Source of the DNA: a virus | Length of the DNA stretch: 22,614 nt | Virus record (IMG/VR): IMGVR_UViG_3300030101_004561 | Span: 8,484-31,097 of that record | Strand: one strand, 5' to 3' | Shown: piece by piece, positions 19,806 to 22,614 of the stretch | Position numbering within the stretch: position 1 is the first letter of the stretch | Layout: each line of letters starts with the position of its first letter | Notes under the pieces: generated by a model | Database searches by the model: none | The model's input: only the letters and a program-made list of their open reading frames with translations | What the model was told of the DNA's origin: nothing | Position numbers and translations under genes: made by a program

Positions 19806-20072
19806 ATGTTAAATTCAAAAATTTCAGTCCATTGCAACACAGATAGTAACTTTGTTGCAGTCCACTTAAATACCTCAATGGGATTTGTAGTGCATACATT
19901 TAATGTTACTCCATTAGATGATAAAGAAAGACAATGGAGTTTAGAAGTAGACTCTAGTAAACAAGAACAATTTCAAGAAATTGCAGATTGTTGTCAAACC
20001 ACAACTTTAAAATTAAGACAGAGGTTAGTAGATGAATTTAGAGATAAACTTAAATCAGAGAGAGATGCATGA
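19806..20072 (+). CDS. Early protein, 88 aa, unknown function
   Basis: 88 residues. The N-terminal half is beta-rich (KISVHCNTDSNFVAVHLNTS, then MGFVVHTFNVTPLD) and the C-terminal half is a charged helix ending RDKLKSERDA. Three Cys, no clear metal motif. It starts after an A/T-rich leader downstream of hammerhead 2 and overlaps the next gene by 8 nt. I do not recognise it. Confidence 0.65.
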   Translation: MLNSKISVHCNTDSNFVAVHLNTSMGFVVHTFNVTPLDDKERQWSLEVDSSKQEQFQEIADCCQTTTLKLRQRLVDEFRDKLKSERDA

Positions 20073-20367
20073 TAAAATCACATACACAATACAATACAAA
20101 ACTTTAAATAGGAAGTATAAAACAATCACAAAAAGTTTTGAAAATAGAACCCATTATAACAATTGGCGTAGAAAGATGGAGTCTTTCGGTCATAAAATTA
20201 TTGGAACATTTGATGAGTCACATGATAAATCTCAACTTCTGATCCTACAAAAAGATATTCAATTTCAACTTGATAATTTCCGTAATGGGATTATAGAAAA
20301 AGAAGATTTCTTCCAAGCTATGGATGAGATTTTACATGGAAAAGTAGAACCACCACTACCATTTTAA
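20065..20367 (+). CDS. Early protein, 100 aa, unknown function
   Basis: 100 residues from ATG 20065, which overlaps the previous stop by 8 nt. A farther start at 20032 would overlap more and is less likely. It has a beta-hairpin-like start (MHDKITYTIQYKTLNRKYKT), then an aromatic helix region FENRTHYNNWRRKMESFGHK and an acidic C-terminal helix. Family not recognised. The basic middle could bind nucleic acid. Confidence 0.65.
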   Translation: MHDKITYTIQYKTLNRKYKTITKSFENRTHYNNWRRKMESFGHKIIGTFDESHDKSQLLILQKDIQFQLDNFRNGIIEKEDFFQAMDEILHGKVEPPLPF

Positions 20368-20378
20368 AAGCAAATAAA

Positions 20379-20543
20379 ATGAGAATATTTATAGAAGATT
20401 ATTTCGGAAATGATTTATGTTCAATTAACATAGATTCATTTACAGATTTATGTCAAATAAAAAATTTGACTGATTGCTCATTAGCAGATGAAGAAACAGA
20501 TGCTAATGGAACGTACATAAGAATACAATTAAACAACAAATAA
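20379..20543 (+). CDS. Small early protein, 54 aa
   Basis: An ATG frame of 54 codons filling the space between the 100-aa gene and the zinc-ribbon gene. MRIFIEDYFGNDLCSINIDS is followed by an acidic half with two more Cys. Predicted beta-alpha, acidic, no motif. Its start lies 11 nt after the previous stop and its end 3 nt before the next ATG, consistent with operon packing. Confidence 0.6.
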   Translation: MRIFIEDYFGNDLCSINIDSFTDLCQIKNLTDCSLADEETDANGTYIRIQLNNK

Positions 20544-20546
20544 ATT

Positions 20547-20693
20547 ATGAAATATTATATACAAGACATATTAAATGCACAAATTAATTTAACACCACTT
20601 CATTGTAAATTTTGTGATAGCGATGAAGTTGTATTTAATCAATATATAAATGATGCTTGTTGCCAAAGTTGTGGCGAATGGCAAGACAATTAA
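20547..20693 (+). CDS. Small zinc-ribbon-like protein, 48 aa
   Basis: 48 residues with two CxxC knuckles: LHCKFCDSDE (Cys20, Cys23) and ACCQSCGEW (Cys39, Cys42). The spacing of about 16 residues between knuckles is typical of zinc ribbons. Such small proteins often bind DNA, RNA or polymerase subunits. It precedes the first methyltransferase gene by 15 nt. A role in early transcription control is inferred only from fold type and position. Confidence 0.68.
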   Translation: MKYYIQDILNAQINLTPLHCKFCDSDEVVFNQYINDACCQSCGEWQDN

Positions 20694-20708
20694 TTAAAAC
20701 TAAATTAA

Positions 20709-21359
20709 ATGAATGTACTAGAACTTTTTAGTGGAAGTCGAAGTATCGGTAAAGTAGCCGAGAAAAGAGGTCATAATGTGTTTTCTGTAGACAATGTCCC
20801 TTACCCAAATACAAATTGGGTTGGGGATATTCTCGATTGGAATTACAATGGACTCTATGCATGGGCAGATGTGATATGGGCATCGCCTCCATGCACTGCA
20901 TTTAGTGTCGCTTGTATAGGTAAAAAATGGGTCAAGGGAGAAACATTCCTACCCAAGACAGAAGATGCAAAACATGGTGTTAGGATTTTGAATAAGACTA
21001 TTGAAATCATAAGATACTTTTTAAAACACCGACCTTACCTTTTATTCTACATAGAAAATCCAAGAGGTAAGATGAGAAAATCTCCCATTTGGGATGAGTT
21101 TGAAAATGAGAGAAAAACTGTTACGTATTGTCAATATGGAGATACAAGAATGAAACCTACTGACATATGGACTAACGATTTCCGATGGGATCCCAAACCC
21201 ATGTGTAAGAATGGTGACCCTTGTCATGTCTCTGCACCGAGAGGAAGTCAGACAGGAACACAAGGATTGAAAGGTAACCACGAACGAAGTAAAATTCCAA
21301 GTGAGTTATGTTTAGAAATAATTAAATCAGCAGAAAATAAATACAATAAAACAAGATGA
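20709..21359 (+). CDS. Cytosine-C5 DNA methyltransferase-like protein (short, ENP variant)
   Basis: 216 residues with a SAM-binding motif I (NVLELFSGSRSIGKVAEKRG, then NVFSVD), motif IV WASPPCTAFS with the candidate catalytic Cys62, and a motif VI variant IENPRGKMR where classical enzymes have ENV. The target-recognition domain usual in cytosine methyltransferases is absent or minimal; only about 90 residues follow motif VI, including a CxxxxxxC-like pair. It may methylate phage DNA to evade host restriction. It ends in an ATGA overlap with the 57-aa gene. The fold is confident; activity and site are not. Confidence 0.85.
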   Translation: MNVLELFSGSRSIGKVAEKRGHNVFSVDNVPYPNTNWVGDILDWNYNGLYAWADVIWASPPCTAFSVACIGKKWVKGETFLPKTEDAKHGVRILNKTIEIIRYFLKHRPYLLFYIENPRGKMRKSPIWDEFENERKTVTYCQYGDTRMKPTDIWTNDFRWDPKPMCKNGDPCHVSAPRGSQTGTQGLKGNHERSKIPSELCLEIIKSAENKYNKTR

Positions 21360-21529
21360 ACACATATTTTAATGACAAACCAAAACAACAAACATCATTT
21401 CAAATTTTTTATTCCCCAAAGTTTAAAATGTATGACTTCACGATATACAATTTTGAAAAAGAAGTGTTATATCATTATCACTTCTCAAACTTAAAAGAGA
21501 TAAACAAACTAATACAAAAATATAAATAA
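21356..21529 (+). CDS. Small early protein, 57 aa
   Basis: An ATG frame of 57 codons that overlaps the methyltransferase stop as ATGA. The product is rich in Tyr, Phe, Lys and Asn: MNTYFNDKPKQQTSFQIFYS, then FKMYDFTIYNFEKEVLYHYH. This looks like a compact beta-sheet protein. Translational coupling supports its reality. Unknown function. Confidence 0.6.
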   Translation: MNTYFNDKPKQQTSFQIFYSPKFKMYDFTIYNFEKEVLYHYHFSNLKEINKLIQKYK

Positions 21530-21530
21530 A

Positions 21531-21716
21531 ATGAGTAGAGATGTAGACAAGGCAAAAGATATTGTGAATGATATCGAGCCACATTTAACTGAATATATAA
21601 TGGATCTGATGCATGAGAAGATTCATGAATTAAATATAGAAGAGGACTACAGGGTTAAAATATTAACTGATGTAGTTAAAGTAAAATTATTAGAACAAAT
21701 CAAATCAAACTTATAA
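21531..21716 (+). CDS. Small helical early protein, 61 aa
   Basis: 61 residues, acidic and helical: MSRDVDKAKDIVNDIEPHLT, then EYIMDLMHEKIHELNIEEDY and a Leu/Lys-rich end. The gene starts 1 nt after the preceding stop and ends 1 nt before the next start, so it is a tightly packed operon member. No family recognised. Confidence 0.62.
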   Translation: MSRDVDKAKDIVNDIEPHLTEYIMDLMHEKIHELNIEEDYRVKILTDVVKVKLLEQIKSNL

Positions 21717-21717
21717 C

Positions 21718-22368
21718 ATGAAGATACTTGTAGCTTGTGAGGAAAGTCAAGCAATAACAAAAGAGTTTAGAAAATTAGGTCATGAGGCATTTTCTTGTGA
21801 TTTAATTCCTTGTAGTGGTGGTCATACCGAGTGGCACATTCAAGGCGATGCCTTAGAGGAGGCGAATAGTCGCAAATATGATTTGATGGTGGCTCATCCT
21901 CCATGCACCTATTTGTCAGTAAGTGGCAATCGGTGGCTATATAATAAAGATGGTTCAAAGAATGAGGAACGTTGGGAAAATAGGCGAAAGGCATTGTTCT
22001 TTGTCAAGCAACTTATGGATGCACCGATTAAGCATATAGCGATTGAGAACCCAATTAGTGTGATTTCATCACAGATACGAAAGCCTAATCAGATTGTTCA
22101 GCCCTATATGTTTGGGGATGAGGCAAAGAAAACAACTTGCCTTTGGACAAAAAACCTTCCACTCCTGGTCCCTACAAAAACTGTTTCAGATGGGGAGTTT
22201 GTGGAGTGGACAGATAAGAATGGAAAAGTAAAGAAAATGGCTAAGTGGTATGATGATGCACGAAGTCATAAAGACAGAGCAAAACTGAGGAGCAAGACAT
22301 TTCCAGGAATGGCGAAGGCGATTGCGACTCAGTACTCTGAGTATATTATTAATTTAAACCAACAATAA
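21718..22368 (+). CDS. Second cytosine-methyltransferase-like protein (PPC/ENP family)
   Basis: 216 residues, the same length as the other methyltransferase but a different subfamily. Motif I-like ILVACEESQAITKEFRKLGH with FSCDLIPCSGG and W.IQGD; motif IV VAHPPCTYLSVSG with Cys63; motif VI-like AIENPISVI. The C-terminal part has LWTKNLPLLVPT and a basic region RAKLRSKTFPGMAKAIATQY, which ends like the helix after motif X of phage MTases. Proteins of this subfamily are often annotated as phage DNA methylases, though activity is rarely shown. With its neighbour it likely modifies phage DNA early. Confidence 0.82.
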   Translation: MKILVACEESQAITKEFRKLGHEAFSCDLIPCSGGHTEWHIQGDALEEANSRKYDLMVAHPPCTYLSVSGNRWLYNKDGSKNEERWENRRKALFFVKQLMDAPIKHIAIENPISVISSQIRKPNQIVQPYMFGDEAKKTTCLWTKNLPLLVPTKTVSDGEFVEWTDKNGKVKKMAKWYDDARSHKDRAKLRSKTFPGMAKAIATQYSEYIINLNQQ

Positions 22369-22369
22369 A

Positions 22370-22543
22370 ATGATAACAAACGAACAAGTAATTAAATATG
22401 CAAATTGGGTATATGGCGAATGCGATACACCTATTAGTGAAATAGAATGGCTAAGTGAAATGATACTTAGCGATAGAACAAAAGAGGATATTAAAAAAGA
22501 ATTTAAAGAAAACATCCAAGAATTATTAACACAAATAAAATGA
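22370..22543 (+). CDS. Small early protein, 57 aa
   Basis: 57 residues: MITNEQVIKYANWVYGECDT, then EIEWLSEMILSDRTKEDIKK and a Glu/Lys-rich helix. Acidic, helical, one Cys. It starts 1 nt after the methyltransferase stop and ends with an ATGA overlap. Unknown function. Confidence 0.6.
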   Translation: MITNEQVIKYANWVYGECDTPISEIEWLSEMILSDRTKEDIKKEFKENIQELLTQIK

Positions 22544-22614
22544 AAACAATAACAGAAAATAAATTCAAAGTAATTGCTGACTGCGAAGTCAGAGAGATAG
22601 AAATACAATTAGAG
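22540..22614 (+). CDS. Start of next early gene, cut by window edge
   Basis: An ATG in a 4-nt overlap with the preceding stop opens 25 codons (MKTITENKFKVIADCEVREI...) that remain open to the window end. The product begins beta-rich. Nothing more can be said about it. Confidence 0.5.
   Translation, partial: MKTITENKFKVIADCEVREIEIQLE

Overview
The window reads as part of a tailed double-stranded DNA phage (Caudoviricetes) genome, most likely infecting a marine member of the Bacteroidota. The host inference rests on four things: a TTG-N22-TAACTTTG promoter of the Bacteroidota type in front of one divergent gene, nearly absent Shine-Dalgarno sequences with A/T-rich leaders, low GC, and protein families (terminase, M15 endolysin, small basic proteins) that I recall from marine flavobacterial phages. 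No integrase, tRNA, CRISPR array or insertion sequence was seen.

Layout. Positions 1-17917 are almost entirely minus strand and form the late (structure, packaging, lysis, folding) arm, read from right to left. It runs: a 69-codon gene with its own terminator; a gene-free regulatory stretch holding an array of GAGCA/TGCTC motifs; a chaperonin operon (GroEL, an exported Cys-rich small protein, GroES) joined by 4-nt overlaps; a membrane/coiled-coil protein; a run of ten very small, mostly Lys-rich proteins; a decoration-type protein; five large tail-fibre or adhesin-like proteins (glycine-rich, LamG, cupredoxin-like, Trp-repeat); a lysis cassette (small membrane proteins, M15 peptidase endolysin, 3TM holin); three further small genes including a tandem Cpn10-like protein; a 2OG-Fe(II) oxygenase; a putative small terminase; and the large terminase running off the left edge. 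One gene inside this arm, a winged-helix-like protein at 14748-15200, is on the plus strand.

Positions 18366-22614 are plus strand and look like the early arm: a tight series of small unknown proteins, a zinc-ribbon protein and two 216-residue cytosine-methyltransferase-like proteins (PPC and ENP motifs). The two arms diverge from a 448-bp gene-free region holding an unusual GC-rich, strongly strand-asymmetric block.

The most striking observation is that two of the longer gaps in the early arm each hold a complete hammerhead self-cleaving ribozyme by inspection: type I at 18541-18599, with the preceding gene's stop codon inside the catalytic core, and type III at 19732-19782, directly after a GAAA-tetraloop hairpin. 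They would cut the early polycistronic transcript between genes and leave hairpins at the new ends, which suggests built-in mRNA processing. Other points of interest are the GAGCA/TGCTC array upstream of groEL, a second tandem Cpn10-fold protein far from groEL, a cupredoxin-like copper site in a tail fibre, and the cluster of tiny basic proteins.
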